This document shows, piece by piece, positions 1 to 8,924 of a stretch of DNA of 37,422 nt. The stretch spans positions 1 through 37,422 of the forward strand of contig NZ_AUBS01000034.1 of the NCBI RefSeq assembly GCF_000429365.1, written 5' to 3'. Position 1 is the stretch's first letter; each line of letters starts with the position of its first letter. The notes under the pieces were generated by a model. The model was not told where the DNA came from and did no database searches. It was given only the letters and a program-made list of their open reading frames with translations. The translations under genes and the position numbers were made by a program. Origin of the DNA: Pseudodonghicola xiamenensis DSM 18339. Its GTDB lineage: Bacteria > Pseudomonadota > Alphaproteobacteria > Rhodobacterales > Rhodobacteraceae.

Positions 1-155
1 GCAGCAATGTGTGCCGTCGGAACGCAACGAGCATGGCTTCCTCTTCTTCGCTGAGAACGGTTGAGCGCGGCTTCCGAGGCCCGGTCTTGCGATCATCGAC
101 GGTCTGTCGCTTGCGCCACTTCGCGACCGTTTTGGGGTTGATCCCGTCCTGCGCG

Positions 156-180
156 GCGATTGATCCACTGGATCAATCGC
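156..180. repeat. 25-nt perfect palindrome inside the transposase remnant
   Basis: Arms of 12 bp (156-167 and 169-180) around a single central base form a perfect inverted repeat. It lies inside the extra segment 146-198 that separates IAELS from GINPKT of the transposase reading. Confidence 0.8.
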
Positions 181-262
181 TTGTCGCTTGGACCCCAGGC
201 TCAGCTCCGCGATCGAAGCTTGCGATCGCTGTATTGCTGCTCTGACGGCGTGCGTGCCCTCT

Positions 263-292
263 CGGCAGATTTGCTATGCAAATCGCCTGCCG
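263..292. repeat. Imperfect palindrome inside the transposase remnant
   Basis: Seven-base arms GATTTGC (268-274) and GCAAATC (278-284) flank the loop TAT. They are extended by CGGCA (263-267) and TGCCG (288-292) across a 3-nt bulge. It lies inside the extra segment 256-302 that separates GSAT from THAV of the transposase reading. Confidence 0.75.
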
Positions 293-332
293 GGTAACAG
301 TACGTGGCGCTGCCGTGACGAATTGGCCCCAT

Positions 333-599
333 AATGCTTCCTTCCATTCCAACGAAAGGATCACACCATCAAACCTTGGGATCAAACACCTAGAATGTTC
401 TTCGACTCGCGCTTCGGCGTCAATCGCGGGTTTCACAATACATCGCGCCCACCTGCCCGGACCTTGGCGTTCACGAATGCGTGATCACTCCCCCGCCTGC
501 GGCGGATCGGAAGGTGCCGATTTTTTGCTGTAGTAGTTCTGTAGTAGAATTTTGCGCTTTGAGAATTTGAAAGCAAAATCAATCACTTACACAGATAAG
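333..599. other. Non-coding stretch between IS remnant and tRNA-Glu
   Basis: No credible gene is present. The part next to the remnant (333 to about 450) probably holds the IS upstream end, but no terminal repeat could be proved. A 9-bp direct repeat CTGTAGTAG occurs at 528-536 and 539-547. The 540-600 part is AT-richer than the rest of the window. Confidence 0.4.
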
Positions 600-674
600 T
601 GGCAGCCCGTAGGGGAGTCGAACCCCTCTTTCCAGGTTGAAAACCTGGCGTCCTAACCGATAGACGAACGGGCC
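600..674 (-). tRNA. tRNA-Glu (anticodon UUC)
   Basis: The minus strand folds as a cloverleaf. The acceptor GGCCCGT pairs with ACGGGCT (one G-U). The D arm is GTCT...GGAC. The anticodon stem CCAGG/CCTGG holds the loop TTTTCAA, giving anticodon TTC. The T arm GGGG/CCCC holds TTCGACT. The 3' CCA is encoded (600-602). The gene is downstream of recJ on the same strand. Confidence 0.95.
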
Positions 675-692
675 ACGCTGTGGTGAGCGGTT

Positions 693-720
693 CTTTAGGC
701 AATCGCGCCGCCCCCCGCAA
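693..720 (-). promoter_or_regulatory. Candidate promoter of tRNA-Glu
   Basis: On the minus strand, TTGCGG (720-715) is followed after about 16 nt by CTAAAG (698-693), and the tRNA 5' end follows at 674. Spacing fits a sigma-70-type promoter and the GC-rich spacer resembles other alphaproteobacterial tRNA promoters. The motif match is modest. Confidence 0.35.
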
Positions 721-736
721 GATAAAATCGGCGCGA
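703..736 (-). terminator. Stem-loop after recJ, possible terminator or processing site
   Basis: A perfect 8-bp stem TCGCGCCG (703-710) / CGGCGCGA (729-736) with an 18-nt loop lies just past the recJ stop. No T-run follows on the minus strand, so intrinsic termination is doubtful. It overlaps the candidate tRNA promoter, so the two calls compete. Confidence 0.35.
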
Positions 737-753
737 GGGTGAAGTTTTTTCGC

Positions 754-2496
<1,743 letters not shown>

Positions 2497-2602
2497 CCGT
2501 CTCGCCCCTTGTTCTGTCGCTTCGCCACGCATGCCGCAGCCTGCGCTGGATAAGCCATTTCCGGCGGAGAGGGGAGGTCAAAATGCCCTCGGGGGCCGGC
2601 TG

Positions 2603-3349
2603 TCAGCGCAGCAGGCGATTGCGCTGGTCGTCGCTGAGCTTGTCGAGATTGGTCAGATCGAAGGCGCCGGTGCGAAACAGCTGCACCACATGGATCTGGG
2701 CATCCTGAAGATGTTCGTGCAGTTCGGCGCGCAGGCGGGCGGGGTCGCGGGCGCGTAGCGCCTTGATCAGCGGATCGTGCGATCGTGCGATTTCTTCGGG
2801 ATCGTCATAGAGCTGTCCCACCAGTGCGATACCGGCCCTGAGTTCTGCGGCGATCTGATCGAACAGTCGCAGGATGCGGGAATTGCCGCCCAGTTCGCAG
2901 AGCATGCGGTGAAAGGCGAAATCCTGCACTACCTGTTCCTGGGTCTGGCCTTCGTCGGCCAGATCATAGAGCTTTTGCACCTGCGCCTCCAGTCGCGCGC
3001 AATCGGCCTTGGTCATCCGGGCGACGGCGGCCTCGGCGGCATGCAATTCCAGGCATTCGCGCAGGTCATAGACCTCTTTCAGCTCATCGGCGTCATAGGC
3101 GTGGACGAAAAAGCCCCGCCGCGGATGCGAGACGATCAGGCCCTGGCTTTCCAGCAGTCTCAACCCTTCGCGCACCGGCGCCCGCGAGGTGCCGAGTTCG
3201 CGGGCGAGCCGCGCGTCGGCGACCTTTTCCCCCGGACGCAATCGGCCGTCGCCGATGGCGCGCAACACCTGATCCGCCACCCGGCTGGCCAGGTCGGCGG
3301 GTTGCAGGGTTTCGAAGATCTGCGGCTCGGGGGATTGGTCGTCGCTCAT
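2603..3349 (-). CDS. GntR-family transcriptional regulator, FCD (FadR) subfamily
   Basis: A 248-residue DNA-binding regulator. An N-terminal winged helix-turn-helix (about residues 15-85, with RLARELGTSRAPVREGLRLL) is followed by an all-helical FCD ligand domain. The FCD domain has the D..FH motif (DFAFHRML) and later His residues that usually bind a metal and a carboxylate effector. An AGGAG site lies 11 nt before ATG 3349 but only 2 nt before the upstream ATG 3358, so 3349 is chosen. The gene is divergent from the 3586-14161 operon and probably controls it from the shared 237-bp intergenic region. FCD regulators commonly repress sugar-acid or hydroxy-acid catabolism and are released by a pathway intermediate; the effector here is unknown. 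Confidence 0.88.
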   Translation of the reverse strand: MSDDQSPEPQIFETLQPADLASRVADQVLRAIGDGRLRPGEKVADARLARELGTSRAPVREGLRLLESQGLIVSHPRRGFFVHAYDADELKEVYDLRECLELHAAEAAVARMTKADCARLEAQVQKLYDLADEGQTQEQVVQDFAFHRMLCELGGNSRILRLFDQIAAELRAGIALVGQLYDDPEEIARSHDPLIKALRARDPARLRAELHEHLQDAQIHVVQLFRTGAFDLTNLDKLSDDQRNRLLR

Positions 3350-3491
3350 TCCTGCCATGGCTCCTTGGATAAATCTGGCCCGTGCGGCGTCTCCTCTGGC
3401 CGCCGGCCAATACCTCTAACGTGGCTGTGCCCGTTTCGGGGGCAATAAGTGGCTTGTCATCCAATTTCCAGAAAATCTTGCTTTGCGTCGA

Positions 3492-3524
3492 TTGTCGACA
3501 GTTGAATTAAAAAAATTGTCGTCC
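3492..3524. promoter_or_regulatory. Candidate GntR operator pair
   Basis: The divergent intergenic region holds a perfect palindrome TGTCGACA (3493-3500) inside TTGTCGACAG. A second TTGTC half begins at 3516, 24 bp downstream. FCD-type GntR proteins bind short palindromes of the kind TNGTNNNACNA. The position between the regulator and the operon it should control supports the call; no binding evidence exists. Confidence 0.45.
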
Positions 3525-3585
3525 TAGCGTCGATTCACCGCGACAGAGTGCCGCTCCCCCCGGAGTGGCGAGACAGGAGACAGGA

Positions 3586-4356
3586 ATGGTACTGCACGAG
3601 CGTATTTCGGCCGCTCATCCGACGGAACGTGTCGAACTGGCTGCGGCCTATCGGCTGATCGCCGAATTCGGCATGGACGACAGCATTTTCACCCATATCT
3701 CGGCCAAGGCCCCGAAAAGCGAAGGGGAGCATGCCTTTCTGATCAACCCCTACGGGTTGCGCTTTGACGAGGTGACAGCGGGGGGGCTGGTTGCCATTGA
3801 TATCGAGGGTGAGATTCTGAACGATCCCTATGGCGCCGGTATCAACAAGGCAGGTTTCACCATTCACTCGGCGATCCACGCGGCGCGGCCGGATGTCGCC
3901 TGTGTTCTTCATACCCATACGGTCGCAGGTGTCGCTGTCGCTTCGATGAAAGAGGGGCTCCTACCGCTGAATCAGTGGTCGGCTCCGTTCTTCAACCGGA
4001 TTGCGTATCACGATTACGAAGGCATCGCGCTGAACCTTGAGGAACGCGCCCGAATCGTGGCCGATCTGGGGAACAAGTCGGCGATGATCCTGCGCAATCA
4101 CGGGCTTCTGACCTGCGGTCGTACGGTCGGTGAGGCGTTTCGGGCGATGATAGATCTGGAGCGTGCCTGCCGGGCTCAGATCGCGGTGATGGGCAGCCGG
4201 CAGACGCCTAACCAACTGTCGGACGAACTGGCCGAATTTACCGCGCGGCAGGAAGAGGGGTGGGCGGAACAGCATCAGGCCGCCGGCAAGCCTGACGCGG
4301 AATGGGACGCTTATCTGCGTCTGTGCAAACGGCGCCATCCGGATTTCGATCAGTGA
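3586..4356 (+). CDS. Class II aldolase/adducin-family protein
   Basis: A 256-residue protein of the class II aldolase/adducin head fold. Metal-binding histidines are visible as H109-T-H111 (CVLHTHT) and H172 (RNHGLLTCG). The position where fuculose-phosphate aldolase has its catalytic Glu (S-E-W-x-x-H) reads AGFTIH (about 89-94). The acid is therefore missing, as in adducin-like members, and true aldolase activity is doubtful. ATG 3586 is chosen because AGGAG (3575-3579) sits 6 nt upstream; an in-frame GTG at 3565 lacks such a site. It is the first gene of the GntR-linked operon and its stop overlaps the next start (TGATG). Expected role: handling of a small hydroxy or keto acid from the imported substrate, or a decarboxylase/epimerase variant. 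Confidence 0.85.
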   Translation: MVLHERISAAHPTERVELAAAYRLIAEFGMDDSIFTHISAKAPKSEGEHAFLINPYGLRFDEVTAGGLVAIDIEGEILNDPYGAGINKAGFTIHSAIHAARPDVACVLHTHTVAGVAVASMKEGLLPLNQWSAPFFNRIAYHDYEGIALNLEERARIVADLGNKSAMILRNHGLLTCGRTVGEAFRAMIDLERACRAQIAVMGSRQTPNQLSDELAEFTARQEEGWAEQHQAAGKPDAEWDAYLRLCKRRHPDFDQ

Positions 4357-5315
4357 TGGATATGTCGACCAAACCCCTGATCCCGGTCGTCGCCCTGTCA
4401 GAGGTGTTCGATCTGTCGACGGTCTTCGCGGATGAGGGGCGATCGGGGGTTCAGATTCTGCGCCCCGATCAGATCGACGATCCCGCGTCTATCGAATTCG
4501 CCCTGGCCTGGCGGCCGGCGGACGATGCTTTCGATTCCTTTCCCAATATCCGGCTGGTTTCTTCCATCGCTGCGGGTGTCGACAGCATCATCGCCTGCCC
4601 GTCGCTGCCCGAAACTGCAGTGGTCTCGCGCATCCGGGACGAGGCGCAAGCGCAGATGATGGCGGGTTTCGCGGCCTGGAACGTGGTCTGGCATCACCGC
4701 CGGATCGGCGATTTCGTCAAGAACCAGGCGACACGCACCTGGGAACGCAGCTTTCGGCCCGCGCTGCCGGGGCAGGTGACGGTCGGGGTTCTGGGGTTCG
4801 GTCTGATGGGACGCATGTGCGCCCGGGCGATCGCCGCAATGGGGTATCGCGTTCTGGCGGCGCGCCGTTCGACCGCTGCGACCGAGGATGAGCCGGGGGT
4901 CAAGGTGATCTCGGGGGCCACGGCACTGGCCGAGGTCGCGGCGCAGGCACAGATTCTGGTCAACGTGCTGCCGCTGACCGAGGAGACCCGCGATTTCCTC
5001 AATCACGATTTTTTCGCGCAGATGCCCGAAGGGGCGAGCCTGGTGCAGATCGGCCGGGGCGAACATCTGGTCGAGGCTGATTTCCTCGAGGCGCTCGATC
5101 AGGGCCGGATCGCTTCGGCCACGGTCGATGTCTTCCGGCAGGAACCGCTGCCGCCGGATCATCCGTTCTGGGCACGCCCCGAAATTCTGATCACGCCGCA
5201 CAAGGCCTCGGATTCCACCAGGGACGAAATCCTTCGGCAATTGGCGGAAAACTGCATCGCGATCAGCGAAGGGCGGATGCCGCCCGGCGCGGTCGATCTG
5301 AGCGCGGGCTACTGA
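4356..5315 (+). CDS. D-2-hydroxyacid dehydrogenase, GhrA-like (glyoxylate/hydroxypyruvate reductase type)
   Basis: A 319-residue NAD(P)-dependent oxidoreductase. The Rossmann motif GVLGFGLMG spans about 144-152. The catalytic triad of the family is present as R234 (QIGRGE), E263 (RQEPLP) and H282 (TPHKAS). The overall pattern, with a short N-terminal substrate domain, resembles GhrA rather than PGDH/SerA. The reaction would be interconversion of a 2-keto acid such as glyoxylate or hydroxypyruvate with its D-2-hydroxy acid in the cytoplasm. The start overlaps the preceding stop by one base; a second ATG at 4362 is also possible. Its place between the adducin-like gene and two amidohydrolases suggests it processes the acid released from the imported compound. 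Confidence 0.88.
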   Translation: MDMSTKPLIPVVALSEVFDLSTVFADEGRSGVQILRPDQIDDPASIEFALAWRPADDAFDSFPNIRLVSSIAAGVDSIIACPSLPETAVVSRIRDEAQAQMMAGFAAWNVVWHHRRIGDFVKNQATRTWERSFRPALPGQVTVGVLGFGLMGRMCARAIAAMGYRVLAARRSTAATEDEPGVKVISGATALAEVAAQAQILVNVLPLTEETRDFLNHDFFAQMPEGASLVQIGRGEHLVEADFLEALDQGRIASATVDVFRQEPLPPDHPFWARPEILITPHKASDSTRDEILRQLAENCIAISEGRMPPGAVDLSAGY

Positions 5316-5378
5316 TCATGCCCGCCGCATCCGGCCAGCCCGGATCCTCCCAGACATGCTTTCATTGAAAGGTTCGAC

Positions 5379-7007
5379 ATGACCACCCCCACCCGTATTC
5401 TCACCAATGGCAAGATTTGGTGCGGTTTGAAGGAAGGTTTCGCAGAGGCGCTCGCCATTGCGGGCGACAAGGTGCTTGCCACGGGCGCCGCTGACGAGAT
5501 CGCCGCGCTGGCCGGGCCGGAGACCGATATCATCGACCTGGACGGCAAATTCGCCGTTCCGGGCCTGAACGACGCCCATATGCACCTTTATCTCTACGGT
5601 CTGAACCTGCTGCAGGTGGACCTGCGGCCGCGTGCCGGGGTGCGCAGCATTCAGGCGCTGCTCGATCGGGTGAAGGCGGCGGCAGAGCAATTGCCCCCGG
5701 GCGCCTGGATCATCGGGCGCGGCTATGATCACGACAAGCTGACCGAGCTGCGCCACCCTCATATGAAGGAATTGGACACGGTCGCGCCGAACAACCCGGT
5801 GATGCTGTCGCGGGCCTGCGGCCATGCGGCGGTTGCCAATACGCTGGCGCTGCAGGCCGGTGGCATCGGTCACAACACGCCGCAGCCCTATGGCGGCCAT
5901 ATCGGCCGCGATGACCAGGGGATGCTGAGCGGCCTGTTGCTGGAAAACGCCCGGGTGCCGGTGCAGCAGGCGCAGCCGCAGCCCTCGGTCGACGATCTGG
6001 TCAACGCCATCGAACGCGGCGGTCAGGAATTGTTGAAGCTGGGCGTCACCTCGGTGATGGAAGCGGCGATCGGCATGGGCATCGGCGAGGGCGAGCTTGA
6101 CGCCTATCTCAAGGCGAATGAGACCGGCCGTCTGCCGGTGCGCGTTGCTGGCACGCTGATGGGCGATCTGGAGCGCAACGTGCTGGATTACGCCTATGGC
6201 AAGGGGCTGGTGACCGGGGTCGGGGACAACATGTTCCGCATCGGGCCGGTGAAGATTTTCACCGACGGCTCCATCGGTGGCTATTCCGCCTGGATGAGCG
6301 AGCCCTATTACAAGCAGCCCGATAATTACGGCGTGCCCTGCCTGAACCAGGAGCAGACCGACGAACTGGTGATGAAGGCCCACAAGATGGGGTATCAGAT
6401 GGCACCCCACGCCATCGGCGACGCCGCCATCGGCATGGTGCTCGCGGCCTATGAAAAGGCCTATGCTGCCGAGCCGGCCGAGGATCGCCGCCACCGGATC
6501 GAACATTGCGGCTGGCATACGCCCGAGCAGCTTGAACAGATGAAGGCGATGAAGGTGATCCCTGCCGGCCAGCCTTCGTTCCTCTATTTCTTCGGCGACG
6601 GCTATTTCATGTGCATGGGCCCGGACAAGCCGAAGAAGAGCTATCCGTTCAAGACCTGGCTCGAGTCCGGCCTGCACCCCTCCGGGTCGACCGATTGTCC
6701 GGTGACCGAACCCGATCCGCTGCCCTCGCTCTATGGCATGATCGCGCGCAAGTCCGACACCGGCCAGTCGCTGGGCGAGGAGGAGCGGCTGAGTGTCGCC
6801 GAGGCGCTGCACTGCTATACCTATGAAAGCGCCTACGGTGTCCATGACGAGAAGATCAAGGGCCGGCTGACCCCCGGGCAGCTTGCCGATGTGGCGGTCT
6901 TCGACACCAACTTCTTCGAGGTGGAGCCGGAGGCCATCCTCGACGCCAAATGCGAGATGACGATCCTGGGCGGTGAGGTGGTCTACAGCCGCGAGGGCGC
7001 CGCCTGA
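5379..7007 (+). CDS. YtcJ-like metal-dependent amidohydrolase
   Basis: A 542-residue protein of the amidohydrolase superfamily, Amidohydro_3 (YtcJ) group. The first metal pair is H67-x-H69 (NDAHMHL). Further expected ligands are the Lys region VKIFTDGS, a His in APHAIGD, a His in RIEHCGW, and Asp in GSTDCP. The C-terminal segment TPGQLADVAVFD closes the small beta-sandwich domain seen in this family. No signal peptide, so cytoplasmic. Its stop overlaps the start of the first permease (TGATG), tying it to transport. Family members hydrolyse amides, formamides or cyclic amides; the substrate cannot be read from sequence. A GAAAGG site precedes ATG 5379. Confidence 0.88.
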   Translation: MTTPTRILTNGKIWCGLKEGFAEALAIAGDKVLATGAADEIAALAGPETDIIDLDGKFAVPGLNDAHMHLYLYGLNLLQVDLRPRAGVRSIQALLDRVKAAAEQLPPGAWIIGRGYDHDKLTELRHPHMKELDTVAPNNPVMLSRACGHAAVANTLALQAGGIGHNTPQPYGGHIGRDDQGMLSGLLLENARVPVQQAQPQPSVDDLVNAIERGGQELLKLGVTSVMEAAIGMGIGEGELDAYLKANETGRLPVRVAGTLMGDLERNVLDYAYGKGLVTGVGDNMFRIGPVKIFTDGSIGGYSAWMSEPYYKQPDNYGVPCLNQEQTDELVMKAHKMGYQMAPHAIGDAAIGMVLAAYEKAYAAEPAEDRRHRIEHCGWHTPEQLEQMKAMKVIPAGQPSFLYFFGDGYFMCMGPDKPKKSYPFKTWLESGLHPSGSTDCPVTEPDPLPSLYGMIARKSDTGQSLGEEERLSVAEALHCYTYESAYGVHDEKIKGRLTPGQLADVAVFDTNFFEVEPEAILDAKCEMTILGGEVVYSREGAA

Positions 7008-7945
7008 TGCTGAGAACGATCATCGACCGTCTGCTTCTGTCGATCCCGGTGCTTCTTGGGGTGCTGTTGTTCGGCTTCCTGCTGTTGCAGCTTGTCCCGG
7101 GCGATCCTGCCCGGGTCGTCGCCGGCCCGACCGCGACCCCCGAGATCGTCGCCCAGATCCGTCAGGAAATGGGGCTGGACCGGCCGGTTCTGGTCCAGTT
7201 CTGGGCCTATCTGGAACGCATGGCCCAGGGCGACATGGGGCGGTCGATGATTTCCAACAAGACCGTGACGTCGGAGCTGGGTGCCGCCGTCGGCCCGACG
7301 GTCGAGCTGATGCTCGCCAGCCTGGTCTGGTCGGTGCCGATCGGTATCGCCATGGGAACCGCGGCGGCGGTGCTGCGCGGATCGCTCGCCGACCGGGTGG
7401 TGATGGGGCTGTCGGTGGCCGGCGTGTCGCTGCCGATCTTCTTCATCAGCCTGCTGTTGATCCAGTATCTGGGTGTGGTCTGGCCGATCTTTCCCTTCAT
7501 CGGCAGGCCCGGGCCCTGGTACACGCCCGAAGGCTTCATGGCGCTGTTCCTGCCGGCCCTGTCGCTGGGGCTGATCCTGATCGGCCCGGTGGCGCGGATG
7601 ACCCGGTCGTCGGTGCTCGAGGTGCTGAAGCTCGATCACGTGCGCACAGCGCGGGCCAAGGGCCTGTCGGAAATCCGCGTGGTGCTGAAACACGGGCTCA
7701 GGAACGCGCTGATCCCGGTGATCACACTGATCGGGCTGCAGGCGGGCTATCTGCTGGGCGGCGCCGTGGTGACCGAGACCATCTTTTCCTGGCCGGGGCT
7801 GGGGCGGCTGGTGGTCGGCGCGATCCTGTCGTCGGATTTCACTGTGGCGCAGGGGGCGGTTCTGCTCTTCGCACTGGGGTTCATCACCATCAACCTGATC
7901 ATCGACATTCTCTATTCCATTCTTGATCCGAGGGTGCGCAAATGA
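7007..7945 (+). CDS. Oligopeptide/dipeptide-type ABC transporter permease (DppB-like)
   Basis: A 312-residue inner-membrane protein with about six hydrophobic segments; the first follows the start (LLLSIPVLLGVLLFGFLLLQ). The conserved LVPGDPAR segment of DppB/OppB proteins is present. The BPD_transp_1 domain carries the EAA-like cytoplasmic loop RTARAKGLSEIRVVLKHGLR, which docks with the ATPase. It pairs with the next gene (4-bp ATGA overlap) to form the membrane channel for the binding protein at 8925. Subunit class is clear; substrate is unknown. Confidence 0.92.
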   Translation: MLRTIIDRLLLSIPVLLGVLLFGFLLLQLVPGDPARVVAGPTATPEIVAQIRQEMGLDRPVLVQFWAYLERMAQGDMGRSMISNKTVTSELGAAVGPTVELMLASLVWSVPIGIAMGTAAAVLRGSLADRVVMGLSVAGVSLPIFFISLLLIQYLGVVWPIFPFIGRPGPWYTPEGFMALFLPALSLGLILIGPVARMTRSSVLEVLKLDHVRTARAKGLSEIRVVLKHGLRNALIPVITLIGLQAGYLLGGAVVTETIFSWPGLGRLVVGAILSSDFTVAQGAVLLFALGFITINLIIDILYSILDPRVRK

Positions 7946-8862
7946 CCTTGGCTGCCACAGATCCCGAAGACATCACCGCGGTGACCGAAGAGGGCACGGC
8001 CACTGCCGCCCCGCCGGCGCGCGCCCATTGGTTCCGCCGTCTGCTGCGCGACCGTGCTGCCGCTCTGGCGCTGTTCACCCTGACGCTGATCATCCTGGGT
8101 GCACTCTTCGCTCCGCTCCTCGCGCCCTTCGATCCGGCATCGAATTCGCGGTCGATCATGACGCCGCCGGCTTGGAGCTCCATGGGCGAGCCGCAGCACC
8201 TGCTGGGCACCGACGGGCAGGGGCGGGATATCCTGTCTCGGTTGCTCTATGGCACCCGGCTGACGCTGCTGATCGGCTTCGTCGCCGTCGGCATAGGCGG
8301 CGCCATCGGGTCGCTGATCGGGCTGCTGTCGGCCTTCTACGCCCGGCTGGACCCTTGGGTGATGCGCGGTGTCGATGTGCTGCTGTCGTTCCCGGCGATC
8401 CTGCTGGGCCTGGCGCTGGTGGCGGTGATGGGGCAGGGCATCACGCCGGTGATCATCGCGCTTGCGGTTTCCTCGGTGCCCGATTGCGCCCGGATCGCCC
8501 GCGGCATCGCGGTGGGCGTGATGAAACAGGAGTTCATCGAGGCCGGCCGCGCTGTCGGTCTGTCGGACCTGGCGCTTTTCAACCGCTATCTGCTGCGCAA
8601 CTGCATCTCTTCGATCATGATCTTCATCTCGCTGCGCTTCGGTCAGGTGGTGCTGATCGGTGCCACGCTGTCCTTCCTGGGTCTCGGCGCCCGACCGCCC
8701 GCAGCCGAGCTGGGGATGATGGCCTCTCAGGGGCGGGAGTTCCTGCTGTTCGCGCCGCATATCGCAGTGATCCCCTCGGTTCTGATTTTCGTCATCGTGC
8801 TGTCGGCCAATGTCGCCGGCGATGCGCTGCGGGACGTGCTCGACCCGCGTCTGCAAGCCTGA
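7942..8862 (+). CDS. Oligopeptide/dipeptide-type ABC transporter permease (DppC-like)
   Basis: A 306-residue membrane protein. A cytoplasmic N-terminal tail of about 45 residues leads to the first membrane helix (LALFTLTLIILGALFAPLLA). The DppC-type segment HLLGTDGQGRDILSRLLYG follows, then the BPD_transp_1 domain with the EAA loop FIEAGRAVGLSDLALFNRY. The C-terminus ends in GDALRDVLDPRL, typical for this subunit. It forms the translocation pore with the preceding permease. A 62-bp AT-rich gap separates it from the binding-protein gene. Confidence 0.92.
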   Translation: MTLAATDPEDITAVTEEGTATAAPPARAHWFRRLLRDRAAALALFTLTLIILGALFAPLLAPFDPASNSRSIMTPPAWSSMGEPQHLLGTDGQGRDILSRLLYGTRLTLLIGFVAVGIGGAIGSLIGLLSAFYARLDPWVMRGVDVLLSFPAILLGLALVAVMGQGITPVIIALAVSSVPDCARIARGIAVGVMKQEFIEAGRAVGLSDLALFNRYLLRNCISSIMIFISLRFGQVVLIGATLSFLGLGARPPAAELGMMASQGREFLLFAPHIAVIPSVLIFVIVLSANVAGDALRDVLDPRLQA

Positions 8863-8924
8863 TCCGCACAGGCGGGGCGGGCTCAATAATAAAACTAAAT
8901 AATCCAACAAGGAGAATACGTTAC

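Larger units (their letters stand above)
1..332 (-). pseudogene. IS481-family transposase, 5' part, disrupted, runs off left edge
   Basis: Read on the minus strand, three frames together give an IS481-type transposase N-terminus. Frame one starts at ATG 332-330 with MGPIRHGSAT. A second frame gives THAVRAAIQRSQASIAELS (about 255-199). A third gives GINPKTVAKWRKR followed by STVLSEEEEAMLVAFRRHTL, down to the window edge. These match, from memory, the start of a very common alphaproteobacterial IS481 transposase (MGQ.RHGSAT..HAVRAAIQ.SQ.S...L...GINPKTVAKWRKR). Two insertions, 256-302 and 146-198, break the frame. The protein would not be made as one chain, so this is an IS remnant. The DDE domain would lie outside the window. 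The IS end was not located; it may lie near 430-450. Family assignment is secure; the cause of the frame breaks is not. Confidence 0.8.

Noticed and set aside
9..245. Small plus-strand open frame at the left edge
   Set aside because: The minus strand of the same bases reads as IS481 transposase.
3565..3585. Earlier GTG start for the adducin-like gene
   Set aside because: ATG 3586 has an AGGAG site at 6 nt and the family sequence begins there.
7923..8924. Upstream in-frame extension of the first binding-protein gene
   Set aside because: It overlaps the DppC-like permease completely. The signal peptide and ribosome site place the start at 8925.
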